In this document: positions 1 to 8,611 of the stretch, in pieces | How the letters are laid out: each line of letters opens with the position of its first letter | How positions within the stretch are numbered: the first letter of the stretch is position 1 | Source: Cryobacterium sp. N22 | GTDB lineage: Bacteria; Actinomycetota; Actinomycetes; Actinomycetales; Microbacteriaceae | Assembly (NCBI RefSeq): GCF_002929555.1 | Contig: NZ_PJJP01000037.1 | Coordinates: forward strand, 124,467-188,466 | Direction of reading: 5' to 3' | Length of the DNA: 64,000 nucleotides | Position numbers and translations under genes: made by a program | The notes under the pieces: model-generated | What the model saw: only the letters and a program-made list of their open reading frames with translations | Database searches by the model: none | Told to the model about the DNA's origin: nothing

Positions 1-776
1 ACCTGGTCCTCACCCGGGCACGACCGGACGGTGGTTGGGTGGGTCGCCTGCTCCGGCGCCCGTCTCTCGGAGTCATCCTGGTTCTCGTCGAGGCCTCGGC
101 GCCACAACTGCACCTGCTGACGGCTGCCGGGGTGCCCGTGGTGGTGGTCGATCCCAGTAGTCGTCCGCCGGCCGACGTCGCCAGTGTCGGTGCCACCAAC
201 TGGGACGGTGGGCGAATGGCCGCTGAGCATCTGCTCGGCCTCGGCCACACGCGACTCGGGATCGTCGCCGGCACCCGGTCGCATCTGTACAACGGCGCCA
301 GAATCGACGGCTTCACGACGGCCCTCCGCACCGCCGGCATCGATTTACCTCCCGGCAATCTGGTGTACTGCGATTGGGACCGGGAGGGCGCGCGGGCGGC
401 CGCCAGCGTTTTGCTGGCCGACGGACCTGGACGGCCGACGGCCGTCTTCGCCTGCTCGGACATGATGGCTCTCGGCGTTTACGATGCGGCCGGCGACGCG
501 GGCCTGCGCATTCCGGATGACCTCAGCGTCGTCGGCTTCGACGATGTCCAGGAGTCCGCGTGGGCGGCCCCGCCGATGACGACGGTCCAACAGCCCATCG
601 CCGAGATGGGCGCCGCTGCCTTCCGGATGCTGCAGCAGGCTTCCCCCGCGACGAGCTTGCCGTCGTCGGAACGGACAGCGTCGAGGATCGAGCTAGAGAC
701 CCGTCTGATCCGGCGCCAATCGGTCGCCCCCGCCCCTACGGGATCGGGACAGCAAGGATCCGGCGGCCTGCGGTAG
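1..776 (+). CDS. LacI-family transcriptional regulator, 5' end missing
   Basis: The reading frame is already open at base 3, so the gene begins upstream of the window and only the sugar-binding-like (periplasmic-binding-protein fold) part is present. The DNA-binding N-terminus is not visible. Seen in the sequence: the block VASVGATNWDGGRMAAEHL followed by LGHTRLGIVAG, the FACSDMMALGVYDAA helix, and the closing LSVVGFDDVQESAWAAPPMTTVQQP block, all typical of LacI/GalR effector domains. The GTG at 39 is in frame but lies inside the domain and is unlikely to be the start. The gene ends one base before the stop of the opposing nucleoside-hydrolase-like gene, so the two converge without a terminator between them. 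Its ligand and target are unknown. Confidence 0.85.
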   Translation, partial: LVLTRARPDGGWVGRLLRRPSLGVILVLVEASAPQLHLLTAAGVPVVVVDPSSRPPADVASVGATNWDGGRMAAEHLLGLGHTRLGIVAGTRSHLYNGARIDGFTTALRTAGIDLPPGNLVYCDWDREGARAAASVLLADGPGRPTAVFACSDMMALGVYDAAGDAGLRIPDDLSVVGFDDVQESAWAAPPMTTVQQPIAEMGAAAFRMLQQASPATSLPSSERTASRIELETRLIRRQSVAPAPTGSGQQGSGGLR

Positions 777-777
777 T

Positions 778-1641
778 TCACGCCCCGAACTCGCGCAGTT
801 TGGCGAACATGTCCTCGATCAGCCAGCGGGTGTCGACGGCGTCGCAGACCCGGATCGAACGATCAACCCGACCCGGCTTGAGATCGCCACCCGCCGAGAA
901 CCGCGGGGCCGGGCGCGCTCGCCACCGGGCGCCGGCCGGGTTGATGACAGCGCCGATCGCGGGGCTGTCGCCGAGAGACCGGAAATCGAGTGGGCCGTAC
1001 TCGATGGTGGCGTTGAACGCAATGAGCTGATCAACAAGGTAATCCCCGAGTGGGCTGGTTCCACGCAAGCGTGTCCGCAGCTCGGCATGGCCGACGCCGA
1101 CCATGGAATAGACCGGCATCGGGATCTGCCACACTGCAATCCCGGACTCCATTACGACGTTCGCCGCAGCGACGTCGTTGATGAGGTTGAACTCAGGATG
1201 GTACGCCGCGATCTCCTCGTAGGGTGGACCGCCGACCCAGACGACGACAACATCGCGGGACGCGATCTCCGGAGCCTCGAGGAGCGCGGTGGCGACATCG
1301 GTCAGGGGGCCGAGGACGGCGACCCATAGCCTTCCGGCGTCGCGTCGGGCTTCCGCCACGATCAGGGACGAGCCCGGAGATGGTGCTGGTGTGGACTCGT
1401 CGGCCAAAGCGTCGGGCGACCCGTCGAGAATGCGCACGGCAGAACCGGCGAGGGCCACGACGCGTTCGATCTCGAGCCGGGAGTCGGCCATGCTGCCCGC
1501 CCGGCCGAAGTGCGCGGCCACCAGGCCACGGATGTCGAGCGTCGGGCTGAGGAGGGCCTGCACGATCGCGAATTGGTCGTCGGCCTCGTTCGCCGCATCC
1601 GTGCTGACGATCAGCCGATGCGGAGACGGAGGCGTTTTCAC
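778..1641 (-). CDS. Nucleoside hydrolase-like (IUNH superfamily) protein
   Basis: This 287-residue protein resembles inosine-uridine-preferring nucleoside hydrolases, which cleave N-ribosidic bonds with a Ca2+ ion held by N-terminal aspartates. Seen: the N-terminal acidic motif at residues 13-22 (STDAANEADD), the VVVWVGGPP strand, and EFNLINDVAAANVV, which matches the EFN..D..AA substrate-site block of the family. Odd: the first Asp of the usual DxDxxxDD motif is a Ser, and the spacing to the DD pair is two residues longer, so substrate and even activity are uncertain. The start is GTG, two bases after the stop of the upstream LacI gene, so the two are almost surely co-transcribed. Its neighbours (sugar importer and GH3 enzyme) suggest a sugar-linked substrate, which is inference. 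Confidence 0.75.
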   Translation of the reverse strand: MKTPPSPHRLIVSTDAANEADDQFAIVQALLSPTLDIRGLVAAHFGRAGSMADSRLEIERVVALAGSAVRILDGSPDALADESTPAPSPGSSLIVAEARRDAGRLWVAVLGPLTDVATALLEAPEIASRDVVVVWVGGPPYEEIAAYHPEFNLINDVAAANVVMESGIAVWQIPMPVYSMVGVGHAELRTRLRGTSPLGDYLVDQLIAFNATIEYGPLDFRSLGDSPAIGAVINPAGARWRARPAPRFSAGGDLKPGRVDRSIRVCDAVDTRWLIEDMFAKLREFGA

Positions 1642-1643
1642 GG

Positions 1644-2645
1644 TTATGCCGACTCTCGCTGCACGAGGGTGGTTGTGAGGATGGGCCGGCGGTCGACCGA
1701 GCGCCCATTCAGAACCGCGAGGAGAGTTTCCGCGGCAACACGCCCCATGTCTTCCAGTGGCTGGCGCACGGTCGTGAGTGTCGGATTCATCGTGCCCGCG
1801 ATGACGACGTCGTCGAAGCCGATCACGGCGACGTCGGTCGGAACCTCGCGACCGGCGGCCTGGAGTACCCGGATCGCCCCGCTGGCCATCAGGTCCGAGG
1901 AAGCGAAGACGCCGTCGAGGTCCGGGTGCCGTTGGAGCAAGCGTGCCATGGCCGCCGAACCGCTGACAAGGGTGAACTCGCCGTGCACAATCGGGCTCTG
2001 GTCGATGCCGAGCTCGGTGAGCTCGTCACGCCATCCCCTGACACGGTCACGAGCGGGCTCCATATCCTGCGGACCGGCAATGATGCCCAGCCGGCGCCGC
2101 CCCGCCTCGACCAGGGCGCGCGCCGCAAGCCGGCCGCCGCCATAGTTGTCGGAGTCGACGACGATGGCGTCGGGGGCGAGCGGGACGCGCGGACGGCCCA
2201 CCCAGGCGATCGGCACGGGGGAGTCGGCGAGTGACTGCGCGAGGTGCGTGATCTCGTGCTGCAGGATGATGATCGCACCGTCCACCGCCCCCGATCGCAG
2301 GAATTTGGGGATGCGGTCTCCGTCGTCGTTGTCGGCCGGCAGCAGCACTGGTTGGATCTCGTCGGCGTAGAGGCCCTTCGCGGCGCCTTTGAGCACCGAG
2401 GTGAAAAACGTTCCCGTCAGGCTGTCCAGCTCGTTGAAGGCGACGATGAGCGCGATTGCCCCCGCACGTCCGCCGCGTAACACCCGAGCGGCGCTGTTTG
2501 CTTCGTAGCCCAGCTGCTTTGCAGCCTGCTGGACCGCCGCCGTCATTCTGCTGTCCACGTTCGTCTCGCCCGCCAGTACTCGCGCAGCGGTGGCGCGGGA
2601 GACACTCGCAAGCCGAGCAACATCCACCAAGGTGGGTCGTGTCAT
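1644..2645 (-). CDS. LacI-family transcriptional regulator
   Basis: A full-length LacI/GalR repressor of 333 residues. The N-terminal HTH and hinge are clear (TLVDVARLASVSRATAARVL at residues 4-23, then LGYEANSAARVLRGGRAG), followed by the ligand domain with DGAIIILQHE, RRRLGIIAGPQD, GVFASSDLMASGAIRVL and VAVIGFDDVVIAGTMNPTLTTVRQP. It is divergent from the ABC-GH3 operon and upstream of the nucleoside-hydrolase-like gene. Three related palindromes with a central CG in the shared intergenic region (2696, 2781, 2862) are its most likely operators. It probably represses the importer-glucosidase operon and itself until a glycoside-derived inducer appears. Start ATG at 2645 is preceded by AAAGAG on the coding strand. 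Confidence 0.9.
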   Translation of the reverse strand: MTRPTLVDVARLASVSRATAARVLAGETNVDSRMTAAVQQAAKQLGYEANSAARVLRGGRAGAIALIVAFNELDSLTGTFFTSVLKGAAKGLYADEIQPVLLPADNDDGDRIPKFLRSGAVDGAIIILQHEITHLAQSLADSPVPIAWVGRPRVPLAPDAIVVDSDNYGGGRLAARALVEAGRRRLGIIAGPQDMEPARDRVRGWRDELTELGIDQSPIVHGEFTLVSGSAAMARLLQRHPDLDGVFASSDLMASGAIRVLQAAGREVPTDVAVIGFDDVVIAGTMNPTLTTVRQPLEDMGRVAAETLLAVLNGRSVDRRPILTTTLVQRESA

Positions 2646-2695
2646 TGTGCATCTCTTTCAGGATTGGATGGTGAACGGCTGGTGCAGGCGCCTTC

Positions 2696-2709
2696 AGACT
2701 TCGATCTCT
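2696..2709. promoter_or_regulatory. Operator-like palindrome O3 (weak)
   Basis: AGACTTCGATCTCT is a 14-base imperfect palindrome (5 of 7 pairs) about CG, related to the two better sites at 2781 and 2862. It lies about 50 bases upstream of the LacI start at 2645 and may serve autoregulation. Confidence 0.4.
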
Positions 2710-2780
2710 AGGCTCCCACGTTACTCACGACCGGAGAGTGGATATTGGGATATTTGCGAAACTTTTCTGTGGCGTAAGGG

Positions 2781-2794
2781 AGAGATCGATATCT
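2781..2794. promoter_or_regulatory. Operator-like palindrome O2
   Basis: AGAGATCGATATCT is a palindrome about CG with 6 of 7 pairs matching, as expected of a LacI-type site. It sits upstream of the proposed -35 of the importer operon. Its centre is 81 bases from the site at 2862 and 85 bases from that at 2696. Confidence 0.55.
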
Positions 2795-2825
2795 CCGGAC
2801 CGAGGCAGGGATTGTGAATCCGCTC

Positions 2826-2854
2826 TTGCACCGCATCAAACCGCAAGCTACGTT
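2826..2854 (+). promoter_or_regulatory. Candidate promoter of the ABC-GH3 operon
   Basis: TTGCAC (2826-2831) and TACGTT (2849-2854) are separated by 17 bases. This would place the transcription start near 2861, directly at the operator-like palindrome at 2862-2875 and about 70 bases before the lipoprotein start. Confidence 0.45.
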
Positions 2855-2861
2855 TATGCCC

Positions 2862-2875
2862 AGAGATCGTTCTCT
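2862..2875. promoter_or_regulatory. Operator-like palindrome O1
   Basis: AGAGATCGTTCTCT is a palindrome about CG with 6 of 7 pairs matching. It overlaps the predicted transcription start of the importer operon, which is where a LacI-family repressor would block initiation. Confidence 0.6.
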
Positions 2876-2932
2876 AGGCCGGAGCGTGACACTCCGAGAT
2901 CCCCTGCAAGTCCCCAACGAAGAGGAATTGTC

Positions 2933-4207
2933 GTGAAAAGAAGCTTGACGGCGATAGTCGCCACAGCAGCAGCGCTCACCGTCGCCCTGGCCGGATGCTC
3001 GTCCGGAGGCGGTGGCGGAACATCGGATGACCCGAATGCGGAGGTCGCCTTCTGGTCCTTCACCGGGATCAACGCGAAGGATAACGTTACGAATTACCTT
3101 GAAAAGATGCCCGACGCGAAGGTCAAGCTGACGGAGGTCGGCAGCACCACGGAGACCGCTACCGCGCTCACGGCCGCACTGGCGGGCGGCAAGGTGCCCG
3201 ACCTCATCATGATCCAGAATGACGATCTGCCTAAGTTTGTCGAGAGCAGTTCCAACTTCCTCGACCTGCGCACCCTGGGCGGCGACGACATCGCCGACGA
3301 CTACCTCGGCTGGGCGGCCAGTGCGGCCACCGCAGAGGATGGCTCCGTTATCGGTATCCCGACCGACGTCGGAGGGTTGGGCTTCGCGTACCGCGCCGAC
3401 CTCTTCGCGGAGGCCGGCCTGCCGACAGAGCCCGACGAGGTCGCCGCCATGTGGAAAGACTGGCCCTCTTTTATTGCGATGGGTGAGAAGTACACGGCTG
3501 CCACCGGCAAGCCCTTCATCGACAACATCGAGACCAGCGTCTTCTTTTCAACCGTCAATCAGGTCAGTGAGAAGTACTACTCGCCAGAGGGCGACCTCGT
3601 CTACGACACGAACCCACAGGTGAAGGACGCCTTCGACGTCGCCGTGGATACCTACGACGCGGGCATCAGCGCGGGCATCGCTGCATGGTCCTCCGGCTGG
3701 GCTCCGGGCCGCGCGAACGGGACCTTTGCCGTGACCGTCGCCCCGTCTTGGATACTCTCGGGCATCAAGACTGACGCCCCCGACACCGCGGGTGACTGGC
3801 GGATCGCCAGCGTGCCCGGTGTCGGCGGCAACTGGGGCGGCAGCGTCATCGCCATCCCGGCCCGCGCGAAGAACCCCGAGGCCGCGTGGCAGTACATCAA
3901 GACGATGCTGTCGTCCGAGGGCCAGGAAGAGCACTTCGCGGAGTCCGGTACCTTCCCAGCCGCGACGTCGGCCGTGGAAAGCCAGGCGGTCCTTGACTAC
4001 ACCGACCCGTTCTTCGGCGATTCGAAGATCGGCGAGGTCATGGCCAACTCTGTCCAGCAGTTCCCTTCGTTCTACAACGGCCCTGACACCACTCCTATCA
4101 ATGGTGCCCTCCTCAACACTCTCGTGGAGGTGGAATCGGGCAACGTCTCTTCGGGCGAGGCCTGGAAGACCGCCCTCGATACGGCCAAGCAAGCCATCGG
4201 CGGCTGA
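2933..4207 (+). CDS. Sugar ABC transporter substrate-binding lipoprotein
   Basis: A 424-residue extracellular solute-binding protein (family 1, MalE-like). It captures a sugar outside the membrane for the two permeases that follow. The start is GTG at 2933 behind GAGG, giving a classic lipoprotein signal: MKRS, a hydrophobic stretch, then the lipobox LAGC with Cys at residue 22 and a Gly/Ser linker. Mature features include VAFWSFTGINAKDNV near the N-terminus, GKVPDLIMIQNDD and GIPTDVGGLGFAYRADLF, as usual for this family. The frame extends upstream of 2933 but that part lacks a signal peptide and crosses the operator, so it is not used. No ATPase gene is in the operon. A shared MsiK/MalK-type ATPase elsewhere would be needed. 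Confidence 0.93.
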   Translation: MKRSLTAIVATAAALTVALAGCSSGGGGGTSDDPNAEVAFWSFTGINAKDNVTNYLEKMPDAKVKLTEVGSTTETATALTAALAGGKVPDLIMIQNDDLPKFVESSSNFLDLRTLGGDDIADDYLGWAASAATAEDGSVIGIPTDVGGLGFAYRADLFAEAGLPTEPDEVAAMWKDWPSFIAMGEKYTAATGKPFIDNIETSVFFSTVNQVSEKYYSPEGDLVYDTNPQVKDAFDVAVDTYDAGISAGIAAWSSGWAPGRANGTFAVTVAPSWILSGIKTDAPDTAGDWRIASVPGVGGNWGGSVIAIPARAKNPEAAWQYIKTMLSSEGQEEHFAESGTFPAATSAVESQAVLDYTDPFFGDSKIGEVMANSVQQFPSFYNGPDTTPINGALLNTLVEVESGNVSSGEAWKTALDTAKQAIGG

Positions 4208-4224
4208 TCGTCCCACCAACCCGA

Positions 4225-4255
4225 GTGGCCCGGCGCGTGAATCGCGCCGGGCCAC
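4225..4255 (+). terminator. Intercistronic stem-loop after the binding-protein gene
   Basis: A perfect 13-base-pair stem (GTGGCCCGGCGCG with its complement) closes a five-base loop and is not followed by a T run. It lies between the binding-protein and first permease genes, where such hairpins usually stabilise the upstream message or attenuate readthrough, giving more binding protein than permease. Confidence 0.7.
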
Positions 4256-4276
4256 CCTTTCGACGGAGGTATCCCT

Positions 4277-5236
4277 GTGTCATCGGCGACAGCCACTCTC
4301 TCTCGCATCAAGCGCAAAGCCCCACTGCAGAAAACCATTCGAATCCGCAACTCGCTCTCCGAGCGGATCGCCCCCTACGCGTACATCGCGCCCTTCTTCA
4401 TCATCTTCCTCATCTTCGGACTCTTTCCCCTTCTCTTCACCTTCTACGTCTCGCTGTTCGAGTGGAACCCCATCGGAGAGCAGACGTTCATCGGATTCGG
4501 GAACTTTGAGCGGCTGTTCGACGACGGACGGTTCTGGAATGCGCTCCTCAACACATTCGGGATCTTCCTGATCTCGACGATCCCGCAGCTGCTGTTGGCG
4601 CTCTTTCTCGCGCACTTGCTCAACCACGCCCGTCTGCGCTGGGCGAACTTCTTCCGAATGGCCCTTCTGGTGCCCTACATCACCTCAGTTGCGGCGACCG
4701 CGATCGTCTTCGCGCAGATCTTTGACAAGAATTTCGGCTTCGTCAACTGGCTGCTGGGGTTGGTCGGGCTCCCGTCGGTGAACTTCTTGGCCACGAACTA
4801 CGGGTCCTGGATCCTCATCTCGGCGATGGTCATGTGGCGCTGGTTCGGCTACAACACCCTGCTATATCTGGCGGGGCTGCAATCACTGCCCCGCGAGATG
4901 TTCGAAGCGGCTTCCGTCGACGGCGCGTCGAGCTGGCAGCAATTCCGGTACCTGACGATCCCCGCACTCCGCCCTGTCATCGTCTTCACCGTCATCATGT
5001 CCACCATCGGCGGCTTGCAGATCTTCACTGAACCGCTGCTTGTGTCGCCCGAGTCGGGCCTCACCTGCGGCGCTGGCCGGCAATGTCAGACGTTGGCGCT
5101 CTTCCTCTATGAGCAGGGCTTCGGCCAATTCCAGTTTGGTTACGGCTCGGCCATCGGTGTCGTTCTGTTCGTGATCGTCGTTCTCGTGTCTCTGCTCAAC
5201 TTCTACCTGTCCACGCGCACGAGAAAGGCGAACTGA
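4277..5236 (+). CDS. Sugar ABC transporter permease (MalF/UgpA type)
   Basis: A 319-residue inner-membrane permease with six predicted membrane segments, the first at about residues 32-55 (IAPYAYIAPFFIIFLIFGLF). The EAA loop that contacts the ATPase is visible as EMFEAASVDGASSWQQFRYLTIP. The start is GTG at 4277 behind GGAGG. Its stop overlaps the start of the next permease by one base (TGATG), so the two are translationally coupled. It pairs with the downstream permease to form the importer channel. Confidence 0.93.
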   Translation: MSSATATLSRIKRKAPLQKTIRIRNSLSERIAPYAYIAPFFIIFLIFGLFPLLFTFYVSLFEWNPIGEQTFIGFGNFERLFDDGRFWNALLNTFGIFLISTIPQLLLALFLAHLLNHARLRWANFFRMALLVPYITSVAATAIVFAQIFDKNFGFVNWLLGLVGLPSVNFLATNYGSWILISAMVMWRWFGYNTLLYLAGLQSLPREMFEAASVDGASSWQQFRYLTIPALRPVIVFTVIMSTIGGLQIFTEPLLVSPESGLTCGAGRQCQTLALFLYEQGFGQFQFGYGSAIGVVLFVIVVLVSLLNFYLSTRTRKAN

Positions 5237-6141
5237 TGTCAGATGTGATCGATCAGGTCATCCCGCAGGTGCCGGCCACACCAGAAGCCAAGCCGGCCCG
5301 ACTGCCCAAACGGCGCGGCACCGGCGGCGGGGTCAGCCGGACCGCGTACGTGTTCCTCGGCATTGCCGTCGTCATATCCGTGTTCCCGCTGTACTACATG
5401 TTCGTCATCGCGTCCGCCGGCGCTACGGCCGTGACCTCGATCCCGCCACGGCTGTATCCGGGCACACAATTCTTCGAAATCGCCGCGAAAGTGTTCGACA
5501 CCGTCCCGTTCTTCGCCGCCCTGATGAACAGCGTGTTCGTCTCGCTCACCGTCGCCATCGTGTCTGCGATCATGTGCGCGATGGCGGGCTTCGCCTTCGC
5601 GAAGCTGCACTTCCCCGGCCGGAACCTGTTGTTCCTCATCGTGATCATGACGATGACCGTACCGGCTCAGCTCAGCGTGATCCCGCAGTACTTGATCATT
5701 TCCCAGCTCGGCTGGGTCGATACGCTGCAGGCCATCATCGTGCCCGGGCTGGCGAGCGCGTTCGGTATCTTCTGGATGCGCCAACACATGTCCACCACAG
5801 TCAGCGACGAGCTCATCCAGGCCGCCGTCCTCGACGGCGCCAATTCGTGGCAGATGTTTTGGGGGATCGCCTTTCCGGTGGTGCGCCCGGCCGCGTTCGT
5901 GCTCGGACTGATCACGTTCACCGGAGTGTGGAACGACTTCATGTGGCCATTCATCGTCCTGAAATCGCCGGAGTTGTTCACCGTGCAGATCGCGCTCAAG
6001 CAACTGCAGGCCAACCGCACGATTGATGTGGCGCTGGCCATGGGCGGATCGTTCCTCGCGACCCTGCCGCTGCTGATCGTGTTCTTCTTCGTCGGCCGCC
6101 GCATGGTGTCGGGGATCATGGACGGGGCGTTCAAGGGCTGA
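5236..6141 (+). CDS. Sugar ABC transporter permease (MalG type)
   Basis: The second permease, 301 residues. It has a cytoplasmic N-terminus rich in Pro and Arg, a first membrane span at about residues 36-58, and the EAA loop ELIQAAVLDGANSWQMFWGIAFP. It is coupled by one-base overlaps to the permease before it and the GH3 gene after it, so importer and glycosidase should be made together. Confidence 0.93.
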   Translation: MSDVIDQVIPQVPATPEAKPARLPKRRGTGGGVSRTAYVFLGIAVVISVFPLYYMFVIASAGATAVTSIPPRLYPGTQFFEIAAKVFDTVPFFAALMNSVFVSLTVAIVSAIMCAMAGFAFAKLHFPGRNLLFLIVIMTMTVPAQLSVIPQYLIISQLGWVDTLQAIIVPGLASAFGIFWMRQHMSTTVSDELIQAAVLDGANSWQMFWGIAFPVVRPAAFVLGLITFTGVWNDFMWPFIVLKSPELFTVQIALKQLQANRTIDVALAMGGSFLATLPLLIVFFFVGRRMVSGIMDGAFKG

Positions 6142-8477
6142 TGCTGCACGATATTTCACCCACAACTGCCCTGTCAGGGGGTAGTCCTTCCGTAACCCCC
6201 GGTGAGAGTTGGCGGGATCGGTCGCTCCCTGCCGTGGAACGGGCTCGCCTACTCGCCGCCGAACTGACCCTAGAAGAAAAGGCAGGCCAACTCGGGTCCG
6301 TCTGGCTCACCGACTCGGCGGACGATTTCGCGCCAAAGCTGGAGGATAACCCCGGCATCGCGTCCAATCCCTTCGAAGGTGGGCTCGGCCAGCTCACCCG
6401 CGTGTTCGGCACGGAACCGGTCACTGTCGCCGAGGGAGTGCGCCGCCTTCGCGAGTTACAGGAGCGCGTCGTCGCCGCCAACCGCTTCGGAATCCCGGCC
6501 ATCGCGCACGAAGAGTGCCTCACCGGTCTCGCGGCCTACGGCGCGACCGCGTTCCCGACGCCCCTCGCCTGGGCGGCGACCTTTGACGAGGATCTCGTCC
6601 GCCAAATGGCGGAAGCGATCGGTTCCGACATGCGCGCCTTGGGCATCCACCAGGGTCTCGCCCCCGTGGTTGACGTTGTCAAGGACTACCGCTGGGGCCG
6701 TGTGGAGGAGACCCTCGGCGAAGACCCCTACGTCGTTTCGCAACTCGGTGCCGCCTACGTTGCGGGACTGGAAAGCACGGGGATCATTGCGACGCTGAAG
6801 CACTTCGCCGGCTACGCGGCATCCCGCGGGGCCCGCAACCACGGCCCCGTCAGCATGGGTGCGCGCGAGTTCGCCGATACCGTGCTGCCGCCATTCGAGG
6901 CCGCTCTCCGACACGGAGGCGCCCGCAGTGTCATGACCTCCTATACGGATGTCGATGGGGTGCCGTGCGCCTCCAACCGGCACCTGCTGACGACGCTGCT
7001 GCGCGAGCGGTGGGGTTTCGAGGGCACAGTGGTCGCCGACTACTGGGCCGTGCCTTTCCTTTCCGGTATGCATCACGTGGCGGTGGACACTGCCGACGCA
7101 GGCCGACTGGCCCTACGCGCAGGGGTCGACGTCGAGCTGCCGCGGACAGTGGCCTACAGCGAGTTGCCGCGCTTGATCCGCGAGGGCGTCGTGGACGAGG
7201 GTGATCTCGACCGCTCGGTGCAGCGTCACCTGCAGCACAAGTTCGAGGTGGGATTGCTCGATGGCGCGCCGCTTGTGCCCCTCGATGCCGAGAGCGTCGA
7301 TCTCGACAGCCCGCGCAATCGGGACATCTCCTCCCGCATCGCCGAGGAGTCCGTGGTGCTGCTGCGCGACGAGGAGGCGCTGGCGCTTCTCGGCTCTGGG
7401 AAGATCGCGGTCCTCGGCCCGGCGGCGGATCAGTTCCGCAGCCTCGTCGGATGCTACGCGTTCCCCAACCACGTGCTATCGAAACACCCCGGGCACGACC
7501 TCGGCATCAGAATTCCGACGGTGTTGGCAGCGATCCGCGAAGAGTTCGGCGCTGACCGCATACGATTCGAAGCCGGTGCTGAAATCACCTCCGGGCGCAC
7601 CGATGCCGTCGCTGCCGCCGTCGCGCTCGCTCGCGACAGCGACGTGGCCGTCGTAGTCGTCGGCGACATCGCCGGGCTGTTCGGCGACGGTACCTCAGGT
7701 GAAGGCTGCGATGCTGCGGACCTTTGTTTGCCCGGGGGTCAGGACGCGCTCGTCACTGCCGTCCTCGACACGGGAGTGCCGACCATCCTGGTCGTCTTGT
7801 CCGGCCGCCCGTATGCCCTCGGCGCCTATGAGAAGGCGCGTGGCATCGTCCAGGCATTCTTTCCCGGAGCTGACGGTGCCGCCGCGGTGGCAGGAGTGCT
7901 CTCCGGTCGCGTCGCGACGACAGGACGTCTCCCCGTGCAGATCCCGCGTGACTCATCGGCCTCGACGACGTACCTGCAGCCGACCCTCGGGCTCTCGAAC
8001 CCCGGGATCACCGCGCTGGACAACACGCCGCTGTACCCGTTCGGGTTCGGGCTCACTCGTGGCGCGATTGTCTACGAAGCACTCATCGCCGCCGCGAACC
8101 TGCGGACTGATGGCACATTGGACGCGGCCGTGACGATCCGTAACGACGGCGAAAACACCGTCGAGGTGGTCCAGCTCTACGCGTCCTTCCCGTCGGCGCC
8201 GGTGGTTCGCCCGGCCGTACAGCTCATCGCTTACGCCCGGATTCGTATCCGGTCCGGTGCCACACAGACGGTGCACTTCCACCTGGACGCGGCCCGACTG
8301 GCGATCACCGGAGCAGACGGCGCGCTTGGGGTCGACCCCGGCCCGCTGCTTCTCATCGCCGGCCCGTCGGCCGCCGAGGCCGCCGTGACAGCCGAGGTGA
8401 CTATCGTCGGCGAGCGGCGAATGCTCGCAGAGCGTGCGCTGCGCACACCCTGGTCTGCCAGCGAATCGATGAGCTAG
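6141..8477 (+). CDS. Glycoside hydrolase family 3 (beta-glucosidase-like)
   Basis: A 778-residue GH3 enzyme without a signal peptide, so it acts in the cytoplasm on the imported glycoside. Seen: GRVEETLGEDPY at about 187-197, the KHFAGY substrate motif at 220-225, and GFEGTVVADYW with the catalytic nucleophile Asp300. The C-terminal GH3 sandwich (VVVVGD...GEGCDAADLCLPGGQDALV) and a fibronectin-III-like tail (NDGENTVEVVQLYAS) follow. The length fits three-domain GH3 enzymes, active as beta-glucosidases, beta-xylosidases or related exo-enzymes. The exact sugar cannot be read from the sequence. The gene starts at the ATG that overlaps the permease stop. Confidence 0.92.
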   Translation: MLHDISPTTALSGGSPSVTPGESWRDRSLPAVERARLLAAELTLEEKAGQLGSVWLTDSADDFAPKLEDNPGIASNPFEGGLGQLTRVFGTEPVTVAEGVRRLRELQERVVAANRFGIPAIAHEECLTGLAAYGATAFPTPLAWAATFDEDLVRQMAEAIGSDMRALGIHQGLAPVVDVVKDYRWGRVEETLGEDPYVVSQLGAAYVAGLESTGIIATLKHFAGYAASRGARNHGPVSMGAREFADTVLPPFEAALRHGGARSVMTSYTDVDGVPCASNRHLLTTLLRERWGFEGTVVADYWAVPFLSGMHHVAVDTADAGRLALRAGVDVELPRTVAYSELPRLIREGVVDEGDLDRSVQRHLQHKFEVGLLDGAPLVPLDAESVDLDSPRNRDISSRIAEESVVLLRDEEALALLGSGKIAVLGPAADQFRSLVGCYAFPNHVLSKHPGHDLGIRIPTVLAAIREEFGADRIRFEAGAEITSGRTDAVAAAVALARDSDVAVVVVGDIAGLFGDGTSGEGCDAADLCLPGGQDALVTAVLDTGVPTILVVLSGRPYALGAYEKARGIVQAFFPGADGAAAVAGVLSGRVATTGRLPVQIPRDSSASTTYLQPTLGLSNPGITALDNTPLYPFGFGLTRGAIVYEALIAAANLRTDGTLDAAVTIRNDGENTVEVVQLYASFPSAPVVRPAVQLIAYARIRIRSGATQTVHFHLDAARLAITGADGALGVDPGPLLLIAGPSAAEAAVTAEVTIVGERRMLAERALRTPWSASESMS

Positions 8478-8545
8478 CGCCCATTGGGTCCAAGGAGTAG
8501 GGCGCACGCGGTTCAAGGCCTTCGGGTGATGGCACCCAGCTAGAA

Positions 8546-8586
8546 GGAGATAGTCTCCTCTTAGCGGCAATATGGAGACACTCTCC
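8546..8586. promoter_or_regulatory. Pair of TetR-type operators
   Basis: Two copies of the perfect inverted repeat GGAGA-N3-TCTCC occur at 8546-8558 and 8574-8586, 28 bases apart, just upstream of the TetR gene at 8612. They are the likely autoregulatory binding sites of that regulator. Confidence 0.6.
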
Positions 8587-8611
8587 GTCTTGTCCCAGTG
8601 AGGTGAACGCA

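Noticed and set aside
8477-8505. GCGCCC..GGGCGC pair after the GH3 gene, considered as terminator
   Set aside because: Only six pairs with a 17-base spacer and no T run. It is possible but not convincing.
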